Positions 48,774-59,625 of a stretch of DNA of 64,000 bases are shown here, piece after piece. The notes beneath the pieces were generated by a model. The model worked only from the letters and a program-made list of their open reading frames with translations, did no database searches and was not told the DNA's origin. A program made the position numbers and the translations under genes. The stretch is from Porphyridium purpureum. Taxonomy: Eukaryota; Rhodophyta; Bangiophyceae; Porphyridiales; Porphyridiaceae. The number at the start of each line of letters is the position of its first letter. Position 1 is the stretch's first letter. The stretch lies in NCBI GenBank assembly GCA_008690995.1, contig VRMN01000001.1, positions 1,426,001-1,490,000 on the forward strand. The letters are read 5' to 3'.

Positions 48774-49980
48774 TTAGCCAAGATGGCGTCCCAAATCCCT
48801 CGTTTCAAAGTACCTACAGTTCGTCCTTTGCTGCTGTTTTGGGGCGCCTCTGTGGCAGTCGCGAGTCCTCACTTCCTGTCGAGGCTTTTCTTGAAGCGAA
48901 ATTCCTTCAGAGTCCACCGCCGGCCGGTCCGCTTCAAAGTCGGTCGCGTAAAACCGCTTCTTCTTGGATGTTTCTTCAGCTAGATATTTTGCCCCAAGTT
49001 CATACCGTACGACGTACAAGTTATCGAAACAGATGTTGTAAACACTTGCAAGCACATCAAGAGCGACCCCGCCTACCGACAGGATGGTGCTTTGGACAGT
49101 ACAAATCCCACACTGCGTCGAGTACGGGATGATGCGCGGCTGTCACCCACTCCTGTAGCCTAGATTTGGAATCATTCAAGGCTTGCACGTGCCCTTAAAA
49201 TTCGAGTTCATAATTTGCAGTTGATGCCGCGTTCCGCACTTCTCGGTCAAACACAGCGGGTTCGTGATCCACTTTTCCTACCAAGGTCTATCCTCCTCAT
49301 CGTCCTAAAAACCCGGCGTGCGGATGTTCGGGTCGATTAGAAATGCATTTCTTTCTTCGAGCCAGTCCTCGGGCTTCTACCGGCTCTTGTCAGGGATCCT
49401 TGAGTCCTGGATTTCGCCCCAATCGTCTGGCGTTGTATCGTCCCGGTCCACATTTCAACGTTCATCCACTCAGCCCGATGGCTTGATGTCGGCAGGATCG
49501 TCTGACATCTTTCAAAGCTGGAACGGCGGCTCAAACTCTTTGTCGAGCCTGTACGCGTACTCTGTACCATGTACAGACATGACGGCCTTCCGGCATTTAA
49601 AGAATAGACTAAAGCGATATAGGTTCGTTGCCGTATTGACATGGTAATGCGGCTCGGATGAATTCTGCGGCACATGTTCCCCGCACTCGGCCGCAATTCG
49701 ATTTTTGATGGAAACAATCACGATAAAGCGGGACTGCTCATTGCAACGATCACGAACAAACACCATGCGTGACGGCGACATGTCCTTCACAATCTGTATG
49801 CTGTTCAATGGGGCTACCAGCAGCTCCCAGAAAAGTCTCGAGCATGTCCAGAACGCCTTGCGGCGCACGTCGAATTGGATGGTGAAGCCATCCAAGAAAG
49901 CACCAATGTCAAGCTTCCGCGCGACCTTGACATCCTGCCTTTGCCGTGTTCGGAACCCGATTTCCTGATCACCGTGGTAT
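48774..49980 (-). pseudogene. Calnexin/calreticulin-family pseudogene
   Basis: One minus-strand frame carries the unmistakable order of a lectin-type ER chaperone. The globular part ends in NLYRFSLFFKC and YRLDKEFEPPFQL. The P-domain repeats include DDPADIKP, TPDDWGE, RIPD, KPEDWLEERNAF and DPNIRTPGF, then CGT...NSNFKGTCKP and MIPNL. The tail is VYNICFDNLYVV, like the FDN-containing end of family members. At least eight TGA or TAG codons interrupt it. Several stand where a Trp is expected (for example after KPSG and after TPGF). No frameshift was found over about 1.2 kb. The family folds glycoproteins in the ER. This copy cannot make a full chaperone unless stops are bypassed. Confidence 0.82.
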
Positions 49981-51040
49981 TATAGGGGGGTCAACGGAAC
50001 CAATCTCTGGAGCGCCATCCGTGCCACGTCCGCGCGCGTACATCTGGCAAGTCGGTTCGTCATCATCCGGTTTCAGTTGGAAAAGTCAAGTCTTTGACTG
50101 CCGAAAATTCTCCCACAAGTACGCGCGAGCCGGAGGGTCTACGATTGGCATGGTGTAAAACGCCGCGGTGCGTTTCTCCAATTTCTCGGACATACGCTAT
50201 CGGCAGGTCGCGCATCTTCAGCGAACGGTCGCGAGGACCGCGATCGGCAGCGCGCATCGCCACAAACTTGCACAGCTCATCGGCGCAGTAAACTTGTTGA
50301 GATTTGCGTCTCCCGGCTTCGGTATTCGCTACCAACCATGCCCAGCTAGCTCCGAATCATTCTATGGGAAAGTGTACGACAAAGCCTCCGACAGTAGTCC
50401 GGAGGAACCTGTTGCGCGCGTGTGAGGCGTCTTGGATGCTCAGCATTAGTGCAAGAATGTAGCCTGTGCATGTTTTCGTTCGAGCGGAGCGGCGGAAGAA
50501 AAACGACGGTTAAAGTGCGTACATTATCCCGACATCGACGACCACGACGAAGCGAGAGGCTGCGGCGCACGATGATACGACGTTCGGACCACACTAGACG
50601 AAAACCCAAGCTGCGTGCCTCACGTTCGTACAGACATGAAAATCATGACGCAGGAAGTCTGTAGGCTCACCACCGCAAACATAGCCATCACAATGGATCG
50701 TGCACTGACCTGCTCACACTTTGCTCAAGATTCGCGAGCTTATCTCCCGCACCGCAGCGGGCTCGAGGGCGGCGGACTCAAGACAATTTCACAATCCGGC
50801 AGAGACGCGCCGCACAACGTGCTCCAGACCGGCCGAACCGACGTCTTCGCAAGGTGCCATTAAGCGCGGAGACGCAACACTCGTCGCGACTGACGACGCA
50901 GCTCGCGTGCAAGACATCACTGACGAGAGCGGTCCGTCCCGCAAGCGCACGTTCTCCATGCTTGATTGGGCACGAGCGCTGGCAGTGTGGGCGTGGCGCA
51001 ACGTGCGGGCGCGGTCGGGCGTCGGGTTCGAGAGTGCTGG
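49981..51040. other. Upstream flank of pseudogene and UBTD promoter region
   Basis: No certain gene is present. A minus frame at 50335-50063 may be a decayed N-terminal part of the chaperone pseudogene, but I cannot align it with the family. The segment from about 50650 to 51040 is the upstream region of the UBTD gene and shows no element shared with the other promoters. Confidence 0.4.
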
Positions 51041-51514
51041 ATGGGTGGCTGTGCGAGTTCGTTGAACGCCGAGAGCGGCAAGGGGAAGCGGAACAGCGGG
51101 GCCGCTGGTCGAGTTGCTGGAGTCGGCGCGTGGGACGGGCACGTGCGTAGCGTGGCGCCATGGCGCGTCGAGCCTGCGGTGACGCGCGCTCAGCTGGAGC
51201 GCTTGCGCAACGAGTTCTGGGAGACGCGCGTCGAGGGGCGAGAGGAAATGTGGCAGGCCCTGCGGGCTGCCGCAGAGGCAGACACCGATGACCTGCGTGA
51301 TGAAATCGTCAAGGCTGCGGGCATTCGCCCAGCTGCAGCGAACGCCACGTTGCTTGTTGCGTACGACGAGCGTGGCGCGCTGTACGAGGTGCCTATCTAC
51401 TGTCTTCGCGACCCAGATAATCTTGACGGGGAGCCGGCATGTCCCGAATTCAAGGACGCCGCCCGTGCAGTTCAGGAGTACTGCGAACGCATGAAACAAT
51501 CGCGTGCCGTCTGA
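51041..51514 (+). CDS. Ubiquitin-domain-containing protein (UBTD1/2-like)
   Basis: This 157-residue protein matches the N-terminal domain of UBTD1/UBTD2 (Dc-UbP). That family acts with E2 enzymes and in p53 and YAP control in animals. The ATG at 51041 gives MGGCASS, an N-myristoylation and palmitoylation motif that matches the MGGC/MGNC start of animal members, so this start is strongly favoured. The conserved domain (about 50-150) reads WRVEPAVTRAQLERLRNEFW, then GREEMWQALRAAAEA, AGIRPA, TLLVAYDERGALYEVPIYCL and PDNL. The C-terminal ubiquitin-like domain of animal UBTD proteins is missing: the frame stops soon after PDNL. Several protist members are also short. Confidence 0.9.
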   Translation: MGGCASSLNAESGKGKRNSGAAGRVAGVGAWDGHVRSVAPWRVEPAVTRAQLERLRNEFWETRVEGREEMWQALRAAAEADTDDLRDEIVKAAGIRPAAANATLLVAYDERGALYEVPIYCLRDPDNLDGEPACPEFKDAARAVQEYCERMKQSRAV

Positions 51515-51823
51515 ATACGGCTTCGTAGACGGAACAGAAACGACAACAAAGACAAGAGGAAAAATCCCTCACGCCCCTCTTTGGTTGACCGCTTTCGATG
51601 CCGAGCATTCCATCGAGCCCGCTTTTACTTTGGCGGTGGCTAGGGCGTGCAAATGGTCTGGCCCCGTTGATGAAAAGATAGGATTCGCACGCATGTACAA
51701 AATGAACCTGCGTCACATGGTTGCCTGGCTTCCACTTATAGTATTTACATGAGCCCGACGCAATCAACCTGCCGCTCTCTGTCTGTGAGAAAAAGAAATG
51801 GTCAGAAAAGAAATTCCCGCGTT
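51515..51823. other. Convergent 3' intergenic region
   Basis: This 309-bp gap lies between the 3' ends of the UBTD gene and the kinase gene. Nothing recognisable was found. Confidence 0.4.
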
Positions 51824-54109
51824 TTACTCGCTCCAGTCGCTGAACGTCTCATCGTCGTTCCCCGGATGCTCGTCCTCTTCTGCTTCGGCGGACGGCACCA
51901 ATGCATCCGCGGCGGCATCGGGCTCTTCTACACACGCTGATTCCGATGGAACCTCGTTGCCATGTTCGCCCATCTCTTCCACACCGCTCGATTTCTTCGA
52001 CCAAAGCGCAGAAGCTGGCGGGGATGCTGAAGCATTGACGGACGCAGAAGCTTCTGCAGACGTTGAAAAATGCAACTCAGTCAGCTCTTCCGCGCTGATG
52101 GTGAATTTGTTGCTTCTGTTCAACATGCCGAGCGACCCTTCCTCAAACACCCTCCTATCGTGAACGCTTGCGGGCCCATCGACACACACGCCAAGCTTTT
52201 CGAGCAGGCGCATCGCCAGCTCCGACACTGTAACCGCCACCTTGTCAGCTGCAGCGCTTTGCAGGGTGGGAACAATGTTTGTGCGGGATGCGAGCGCATG
52301 CGGGTCGGTGCTTCTCTCAAAATGCAGGTCAAGAACGCGCAGTAGCTTCATGCGCACGAGCGCAGAGCGCAGTTCCGCGGTCCTGTTCGCGAGCCACGAC
52401 ACGACAAGCTCCACAATGCCTGAATCCTCCATGGCGCGGCAGAACACTGCTGAAATGGAGATGAGCTGGCGGTATGGTTCCAAGAGTAGCTCAATTTGCC
52501 GGCGCGGCCACGACTCGAACAAGCGAAAAATTTGCTGCTTGTTTTGAGGGAGCACGAGCACGGGCTCGACGCGCGCGCGCTCAAATTCAAGCCAGTCGCT
52601 GATTGAGCCTAAGATGCGAATCTGCCAGTTCCGAATAACGCCTGAGGTTGCGAGCAGCTCAAAGTAGAACTGCAAGCCTTCCCCGTCGTCCCAAAGCGCA
52701 TGCCGTGCACGTGCAGACGACGACGCAAGACCGGCGTACATTTCAACGGCATAACCCTTCAGATTGATGTCATTCACTCGGATCAGCCGCTTCAGATGAG
52801 GCACCACACCAGCCAGCACAATCGCCTCCTGGCGCTGTTGTGAAACAAATGACAGGTTGTAAAGCGACATAATGATGCTCCGCATACTCTTAAATGTAAG
52901 GCGCTCTTCGTTCAGAGCCTGCGCGAGGCACTCGATCACTCCGGCACGCTGCAGATGCGAGTGCGTCGCTGGGTCCCGAGACAATTCCAGCACGACACAC
53001 AGTAACTTGAATACCATTTCGGCGGGCTGGTCGGCCACATCGGCGATGATTCTCAACGCGGGCGCGAGCAGCTCGGCGCAAGACGCCAGCTTTAACTTGA
53101 TAGAAGAGAGCGGGCGCTCCGCAACAACCACCAGGAGCGACGCGAGCGAGTGCGCAAACGAAGTGTACGTGTGAACCGCTTGCCGGGTTACAAGCCAGTC
53201 GAGACACACTCCGGCGGAACGCGCAAAGCCGGCAGCGACTAGTTGTGAGCAACAGACCGGCCGAAAGCGCTGTCCGCGCAGATTCAAGCCATGCCAAAGC
53301 GTCGCAAGCGCAACACTCGCCAGCTCAGCCCCGTTTTGCGTCAGATCTGGCTCCAACAGCTCCACCAGCGCCGCAATCCCATCACACGCTACAAGCATGC
53401 TCAGTGCCGTCGAGTCCTCGCTCAGCTCAGCAATGATCCGGCTCGTCAATAGCCGCGTCTCCGCGTGCACTCCCCGCCGGCACATACGCACGAGTACAGG
53501 TAAAAAGCCGCCTATGCAAACCTGCACGCGAAACTCGTGGAGTTGGGCCTCGAATGCATCCTTACATTCTGCGCCTGCGCCACTGAACGATCCACTTTTC
53601 TTCAGCTGACGTGACTGAGTTTGTTGCTGGAAATCGGGAGTCGGCTGCGCCGACGGAGAGAGTTTCGAGCGACTCGAGAAACTGGTTGAGCTAGTCATCT
53701 CAGGCGTCAATGCTCCGCCTCCAACAGCTGCTGTATTTGTAGCTGCGTTTGCGCTGCCAGTACCACTACTACCCTTCCCGGCGAGGCTTTGATTCAACCT
53801 CTCCATCTCGGGTGGCACTTGCATGTCGATGCCACCCGTTCCGCTGATGCTTGGCATTCTTTGAACACTGCACGCGCTACTCAGATTCTTACTTGCGCGC
53901 AGCGATGCCATGGACGTGCTGCTTTCGATCCGGGGTGTGTGTCGCACGAGCTCAATAATGACGCGCAGGCATGCCTGCACGCGAGCATCTGCCACGCTGA
54001 TTGCCCCACCCGATGATTTTTCTGCTACCGCCTGCGGATGCAACTGTCTTTCTTGGTCTGGTTGAAGAGGCTGGCGGTGATCTTGGTTCTTTCGTAATTC
54101 CTGTTGTTG

Positions 54110-54157
<48 letters not shown>

Positions 54158-55834
54158 TTGTTGCTGTTGCTGCTGCTGATGATGATACAGTGACAGCTCA
54201 AATGACGCAACAAGTATCTCAAACAAGGGACTGAGACCCGGGTTGGCTATCAGATTGGCCTTCTGCTCTGGGTTTTCGCGAAGCAACTGAGTAACCGTCG
54301 TGAGAGTCGAAGAAATAGGTCTCAGGTCGCGCTCCTTGTCATCCAGACGCTGATCCGAGGAAACAAGCCGTGTCATGAGTACCTTGAGCCGCTCCCAACG
54401 TTCGCGATTCTGCCGCATTCGCTCATGCTCACGGTCTGCCACAGGGTCATGAAACGCAGCGTCATCAAACGGGTCACCGTCTGCACCCAGCGTCTCCGGA
54501 CCTTCAGCGCCATCAAAGCCATCACCGCCGCGATCAAATGTGTCATCACCAAAAGTCTGCTCTGCGTTTTCGCCCGCCGAACCAACTGCCAGGCCTTTCA
54601 CGCCAACTGATGCGGCGCTGTGCATCGCTGGCTGCAGCTCAACAAAGCTGTCTACACACTCATCCAATTCCAGCTCAAGATCATCATAATTTTCTTCTTT
54701 CTCTTCCGAGAAATCTTCGATCTTGACATCATTCGCAAGTTTGCGCCCAGGCAGCTGCGAGCCTGACCCAAGCTTCGATGCCAACGAGCCCGTACGCTTG
54801 CTCATGTTCGTGCCGATCTCATTCATTGAAAAGGCCGGGGACAGAGCGTTTACGGGTGACTCCGACGGGTCAGCGAGCCAACGGTGCAGCAGTAGCTGGT
54901 CGGCACTCGCGCGCGTGTTCATGTCCTTGTTGAAGCACTTGGTCAAAAAGTCCTCGCAATCGGCAGATATACCGGCCGGGAATGGCGGGCGCTCATCAGA
55001 CACAATGCGGAACATGGCCGACAGCTCGTTCATGTCGTGATACGGTGGAAAGCCAGTCAACAGCTCAATGACTGTGCAGCCAACGCTCCAAATATCTGAG
55101 GCCGTCGAATACCCAGACAGCGAAATGATCTCAGGCGCCATCCAGTACGGCGTACCCACCACCTCCATGTCTGCTGAGCTGCCCGAGTCATCTATGTCTG
55201 CCGGTTTCGTCGTGCTTACGCCGAAATCGGTCAGTTTGACCTGGCTTTCCTTCGTAATAAGAATATTCCCTCCTTTGATGTCACGATGCACTACACCTTG
55301 CGCGTGCAGATATGACAATCCCATGAGCAGTTGCCTGACAAACTTGCGCACCAGCGTCTCATCAAGCACCAACGCGTCGTCCTCGCCGTCCCCGGCATCT
55401 TTTCCGCCACCGCCGTCGACATTATCTAACGCAGAGCCCTTGCGCACTTCTGTCACTAGCTTTTCTAGCGAGCCTCCCTCGACGTACTCCATCACGATAT
55501 CCAAATACTGCTCATCTGTGGCCATGGCCTCAATATAATTCACAATGTACTTGTTCTTGAGATTTCGGAACAACGCGATTTCTTCTTGAATGCCGCGCTT
55601 CTCCTCCTCAGACAGGAGCTCCCGACTCACCCGCTTAATGGCGACGTGCTTCCCTTCCTGCGTCCAGATGCCCTTGTACACCACGCCATACCCGCCCTTC
55701 CCGATGCGCTCAAGAAGCAGATATGTATTTCCCGAGTGTCCGTGCAGCGTCTTCTTGTTGGTCGCGCGCGACGCCATTTTCCGCAGCACCCCCGTCTGCG
55801 AACCTGAGCGCGACGCGAGCAGGAAGTCATCCAT
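51824..55834 (-). CDS. STE-type protein kinase, Cdc7/MAP3K-epsilon-like with ARM repeats
   Basis: This 1336-residue Ser/Thr kinase resembles plant MAP3K-epsilon and yeast Cdc7/Cdc15 of the septation or mitotic-exit network. The kinase domain is N-terminal (about 37-320): GKGGYG (45-50), Lys67, HRDIKGGN (183-190), DFG (203-205), GTPYWMAPE (227-235). A Gly/Asp-rich insert interrupts it at 133-157. An acidic linker follows, then a poly-Gln run of about 26 residues near 553-578, then helical ARM-like repeats to about 1230, as in MAP3K-epsilon. The tail is Ser/Glu-rich. The ATG at 55834 is the only sensible start. All catalytic residues are present, so the kinase should be active. Confidence 0.92.
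54101..54178 (-). repeat. CAG/CAA run encoding poly-Gln in the kinase
   Basis: Twenty-six CAG and CAA codons in a row encode poly-Gln in the linker of the Cdc7-like kinase. A mix of CAA interruptions at both ends and a pure CAG core would slow but not stop length change. Confidence 0.92.
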
Positions 55835-57752
55835 CGCGACTCGGCGCGAGCGCCGCTATGCGCGCAACGGCGACGTGCTTCTGGGAAAATCACGCGCTCT
55901 CCGGCAGCCCTGGCAATCGCAAAGCAGTCGCGGCAGCGCGCGGCGCAGTGAACCCGTGCATAGACCGGGCGGCGCGCTGTGTGAAACGCAGAAGTAGCCT
56001 CCTCTGCGGCCTTTCCCCCGTGGCGCCAGGCGCGCCTTGTCCCGCCGACGGAAACGGATTGCCGGCCGGAAAAGGAGGCCGCGACACGTGCGCGCCAAGT
56101 CTGAACCTTTTGTAACCCAACCTTAAGAGAGAGCTTTATGAATGAAATGGCACAAAATATCACGAAAACAACAAGATAAAAAGTCACGATGAAGACGCAA
56201 GAAGAGTAATCCCCATTCTGTTCGAGCCACCTAATCACGCAAGGCCGCGCTGCTGCGCGCAGCGAGCGACGGACCCCGGCAATGTTTCCAGAGCGCATCG
56301 TGACGTTTACGCGTCTGTGCGGCACGGAGTGGTGGACACGGAAAACGACAGAGACCGCGACAGAAAAGAGAAAAGAATGGCGCAAGCATGAGGCATGCAT
56401 TCACCCAACATGGTCAGCAAATGAACCTGAAGCGTAAATCGAAGCTACACGAGAAGACAACAGGCGGCGCCGCGATCCACACCGAGTACAACGGGCCGCG
56501 CGGTCAGAAAGACAACACCGGAACAAGCGCGTGCGCCCGGCGTTTTGATGCGCGCTCGCCGACTTGGATTCAGCCCAAATTTGTTTGAACTTTGTCTATC
56601 ACCACCATGGTCCGGCTGATTTTGAAGATGCCGGCCATATCTGACAGGGGCGACACGATTTTGTCATCACTTCCAAGCCGATCAAGTCGAGCTGCCGCGA
56701 AACCAGAAGATCCAGTCCCGTTTGTCGTGCTCACAATTTCCTAGTTGACGCCTTGCCGCGCAAGACGTAAAAAGACTCAAATGCCATCGCTCGTGCTTAG
56801 AACGTACCTGATCGGCAACCCGCAGTCCGATTACTTTTTTTTTTTCTAGACACGCAGCGGACCGCAACACGCCTTTCGACGTGGCAGTTCCGCTGCGCGT
56901 GCTTTGACAAACAGCTCCGAGCGCTTTCGGCGCCTTCTGGCGGGCTCTCCATCCGGCGTAACACTCGAGACGCTCGACGCGGAAGCGTTCGACTCCCGCG
57001 CCTCGCTGACCTCGCGTGCATCCGAGGATCACAGCCCACCCGTTTCCGCACCGAGAAGGGCCGATGCGCGCTCGTTACCCCAGGAGGATCTAGCTATTCA
57101 CAGGCCGGCAGTCTCTGCCCTAGTGTCCGGGGACTTTCGCCCAGAGCGCATGATCCTGTGAAGGACGCGCCACGGAAGCCGGGGAGTGGCAAGGGAGAGC
57201 CGCAGATATGATCCGCAACCTATCCCCCCAGGCCACCCCCCTCCCTTCCATCACGCGCCTTCCGTGTGTGCCGCTCCGATCAAGGCTGCTTCCTTGCGTC
57301 TTACCCCCCTTCGTCGCCGCCGCCGCGCGTGTCCCGCTCCGAACGGCCGCGATTTAAACGGCGCGCCGCGGAGTCAATTTCGAAACCGTTTGCCGCTCAT
57401 CGACCTGGCGAAGTGTCGCGCCAGCCAGCGTGCCCGACGGTCGTCACGTGCGGCAGCACGTTCATGTGCGCGGAAACAGGCGCGCGCGACGCGATGCCCC
57501 GCTCTGAGTGGCGCAGTGGACGACACGCGCGGCACGTGCTGGCGCCAGTCGGGCGTAGCGCGGTTGTGCGCCACCCTGACGGCAGATCCTGTCGAGCTGG
57601 CACGGAACAACGTGCGCGTCATCCAGCCATACGCGTGCGTTTGTCTATTTCCTGAGCGAGCGCGGCGCGCATGCAGAGGCGCGGCCGCGCGGCAGCAGTA
57701 GCGTCGCAGACGGTGTGTGGCGCGTGTCGGTCATGTCATGCGGCGCGTTCCC
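55835..57752. other. Gene-poor stretch before the right Copia element
   Basis: These 1.9 kb hold the kinase upstream region and no recognisable gene. Frames here are short, Arg/Ala/Ser-rich and explained by GC content. The TCCTC at 57753-57757 is the left target duplication of the Copia element. Confidence 0.45.
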
Positions 57753-57757
57753 TCCTC

Positions 57758-58175
57758 TGTCAGAAAGTTCACTCTTCCAAGCCACTGTACTAAGAGATGC
57801 ACCTCGCATCGCTTCTCCGGGCTGTCGACAGGCACGGGATTATGCCGAGCCTCGCAAGATCGTTCTCACGCAGGATCTCGTCCCACGCCAGCCCGGCGTA
57901 CAGCGGTCACCTCGTGCGAAGTATGTAAAGTGGACTCCGTCTCCCGCAAGCTAATGACGGGAGAAAAAGGAGGACCAGAGATGAGCGTAGTGAAGAACAT
58001 TTAGTTAAAAAGGGTTTGTTGTCCTTATAAGCAGCAAGGGATTCTGAAGATCACCTCCTGCAGACCGACCTCACGTCCGTGGTGGCGGGCCCACTGCCTG
58101 ACGTGTAGCAGTTCTTCCCTACGCCTTCGCGGTCTCTCCGGGGCACAAAACCCCGTAAAACCGGTTTTTGTGACA
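57758..58175 (+). repeat. 5' LTR of right Copia element
   Basis: A 418-bp repeat begins TGTCAGAAAG and ends TTGTGACA, so the ends form the short inverted repeat TGTCA/TGACA. It matches the 3' LTR at 63082-63499 with only about four differences. Confidence 0.93.
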
Positions 58176-58287
58176 TTTCGAAATTCACTTGTGCTTGCCC
58201 GTTTGCTCTCTTCGTCCGCTTTCTTTGATCTATCCAGCAAGGAGTCGGGCCTGAGTGAAGCGATTAGCGGTCTGCTGACGGGTCAGA

Positions 58288-59619
58288 ATGTCCAGTGAGG
58301 GAGAAGCCGCCCCAACTTCCCCTGTATCTTCGAGGACACGAGGCGCTCATTCGTCTCGGGCGGGCGCATCCTCGACGGTACCAGAGAAGCAGAGATCAAG
58401 CCCGGCACTCGACACACAGGTACCAGCATCCCGGCCTGAACGCGCAGCAGAGCGCTTCCCATGGCTCGACGTCAAAGCGAAGAATGAAATTGTCGAGGAC
58501 ATGCTAAGGACTGCCGACGAGATGGGGAACGATGACATTGAAATGATGATGGTTGAGAGCCTTATGTCGTACGACCTACTGAAAGAAAACGGCGGCCCGC
58601 CGAGCCTCCTCGCGTGGCAGCGATACTGTCGCCTCCGCGGGGTGCCAAACTTCGAGTACGGGCGCAATATTCAGGACTCATTCAGAGCTTTCTCCCAGAC
58701 TTCATTGGGGAACGAAGATACAAACCACGTCGAGCTTGGCGGAGCTGGTGAGTCGCGCGGTCTGAGAAGAGGAAACGCGTCCTCGAGTCCAAATGAAGTC
58801 GCCTTTACAAAATACTTCGAGCGGTATGTCTTCACTGGCGAGCCAAATGGCATGCCATTTGCCGCTTGGTACCGAAAATTCGAACAAGCGCGAACGGTAT
58901 TCCGCATCGACGACTCTACGGCGAGAAGCGCGCTTCCGCTTATTCTGGGCGGAAGCGCCGAAGCGCTCGTGTCGAGCGCCCAACACCAGCGCTTAGACTC
59001 GATGCTTGCCATGCTCAAGTCGTCATTCGACTCAAACGATAAGAGAGAACAGCGTATTTTGGCACTAAGCCGGCTCAACCTCGACCAGTTTATCACGTCG
59101 TCGCCATCGAGACACGAGTCGTTGGTCAGGCTGAGAGCCGCTGTGAAAGCCGAGGCACGCGAACTCGACGTACCCGATAACACACCCGACGGCCTTGCCC
59201 GCCACGTCTCCCGCGCAATCATGGCGTCGACATTTTCACCGCTCTTCACCTTGATTCAGGCCCGCAATCCCGAAGAGAAAATTTTCAAGTTCTCACACAT
59301 ACTCAAAGGAATGGATTACAACAAGGGCACCCTCTTCGGAAAGGGTGACGATATTCTTACCGGCTTCCAGAAGGCTGAAGGACCGCGTAGGAGGTTTGCT
59401 ACGAAAACTGACAAACTTTGCAGTTTTTGTGGCATCAAAGGACATGAAGAAAGTACGTGCTGGAAAAAGCATGGGCGCCCGCCCTCAAGAGTCGCGTGGG
59501 TCGACCCGGAGAATGAGGGCGAACCCGACCCGGATGTTGATGCAGAAAAGGAAAGCGTGGCTTCTTTGCGAGAAAAACTAGTCGATTATGACCAGAACGA
59601 TCCTGATGAGCAAGCATGA
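58288..59619 (+). mobile_element. Copia gag region
   Basis: The 443-codon frame starts 112 bases after the LTR and encodes a helical capsid-like protein. Near its end is a retroviral-type zinc knuckle, CSFCGIKGHEESTC (CX2CX4HX4C), which binds RNA. The pol frame follows a few bases later in the same frame. Confidence 0.88.
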
Positions 59620-59625
59620 CTCCTT

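Noticed and set aside
48774-49980. Reassigned genetic code with Trp at TGA and TAG
   Set aside because: Intact neighbours end normally at TGA and TAG (for example the USP and NOG1 genes), so decay is the better explanation.
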